Assembly (NCBI GenBank): GCA_040902855.1
Contig: JBBDWN010000157.1
Coordinates: 1-13,617 of the forward strand
Direction of reading: 5' to 3'
Length of the DNA stretch: 13,617 nucleotides
DNA from: DATHWB01 sp040902855
Lineage (GTDB): Bacteria; Actinomycetota; Acidimicrobiia; Spongiisociales; ZC4RG35
The notes under the pieces are model-generated. The model saw only the letters and a list, made by a program, of their open reading frames with translations. It searched no databases and was not told the origin of the DNA. Position 1 is the stretch's first letter. The number at the start of each line of letters is the position of its first letter. The position numbers and the translations under genes were made by a program. Below, one piece after another: positions 13,445-13,617 of the stretch.

Positions 13445-13450
13445 TACGCT
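13445..13450 (+). promoter_or_regulatory. -10-like TACGCT before the partial CHAD gene
   Basis: TACGCT, then 6 nt, then GTG (13457). The space after the globin stop is only 20 nt. Confidence 0.35.
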
Positions 13451-13456
13451 CGCCGG

Positions 13457-13617
13457 GTGCACCCGATCCTGCCTCCTGTCGTCGACCGACGGTTCCTGCC
13501 CGCGATCCCGCAAGGGTTCGCCATCGGTCGCAACGAACCGCTGGCGGCCGGGTTGCGGCGGGTCACCGTCGAGGAGCTCGACACGGCGATCCGAACGATG
13601 GGGACCGAGTCGATGGA
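13457..13617 (+). CDS. Probable CHAD-domain protein, 5' part only
   Basis: The gene runs off the right edge after 53 codons with no stop. The start GTG 13457 gives MHPILPPVVDRRFLPAIPQG, followed by FAIGRNEPLAAGLRRVTVEE and LDTAIRTM. The pattern of a short lead, then an 'EPLAxGLRR..xEELDxA' helix resembles the start of CHAD domains (conserved histidine alpha-helical domain, often linked to polyphosphate). The diagnostic histidine/arginine repeats would lie beyond the window, so the call is tentative. Codon use fits the neighbouring genes, and an upstream -10-like box supports the start. Confidence 0.5.
   Translation, partial: MHPILPPVVDRRFLPAIPQGFAIGRNEPLAAGLRRVTVEELDTAIRTMGTESM

Noticed and set aside
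1..13617. CRISPR array, transposon, tRNA or novel defence system
   Set aside because: I found no spaced short repeats, transposase, integrase, cloverleaf or toxin/defence domains. The only sizeable repeat is the fasciclin pair.

Overview
The window looks like a scaffold from an uncultivated, high-GC actinobacterium, possibly near Acidimicrobiia. The evidence is the strong C/G preference at third codon positions, the heat-shock operon order dnaK-grpE-dnaJ-hspR ending in the MerR-type repressor HspR, a group II truncated haemoglobin, and the mixture of Shine-Dalgarno and apparently leaderless genes. UGA is used normally as a stop. A run of exactly 100 N at 1645-1744 is an assembly gap, and position 1 lies inside an exact repeat, so the left end is probably a contig break.

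Layout: (1) 1-2083, minus strand: a fasciclin-domain lipoprotein running off the left edge, preceded by a membrane-anchored sulfite-oxidase-fold molybdopterin oxidoreductase that carries the N gap and one in-frame TGA. (2) 2194-2982, plus: tryptophan 2,3-dioxygenase, tail to tail with a small unidentified gene (2983-3273, minus). (3) 3274-3915: a region without an intact gene that holds a decayed fragment of a BTAD/cyclic-nucleotide-binding regulator. (4) 3916-7931, minus: the chaperone operon dnaK, grpE, dnaJ, hspR. (5) 8078-10907, plus: lon, divergent from dnaK, then a DoxX-like membrane protein. (6) 10871-13617: compact small genes, mostly linked to redox or damage control: low-molecular-weight protein-tyrosine phosphatase (-), GNAT acetyltransferase (+), MsrB (-), NUDIX hydrolase (-), truncated haemoglobin O (+), and the start of a probable CHAD-domain protein (+).

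How they fit together: DnaK, GrpE and DnaJ refold proteins and Lon degrades those that cannot be rescued. They leave from one intergenic region (7932-8077) in which the two predicted promoters share a -35 core, and HspR, the last gene of the operon, is the natural candidate repressor. The right part suggests oxidative and nitrosative housekeeping (MsrB, NUDIX, haemoglobin), but that grouping is inference. I see no defence system, CRISPR array, transposase, tRNA or rRNA. The content is mostly well-known families. The items worth a second look are the interrupted molybdo-enzyme, the regulator relic, the tandem fasciclin repeat at the edge, the shared dnaK/lon control region and a recurring TANNNT box 6-8 nt ahead of start codons.
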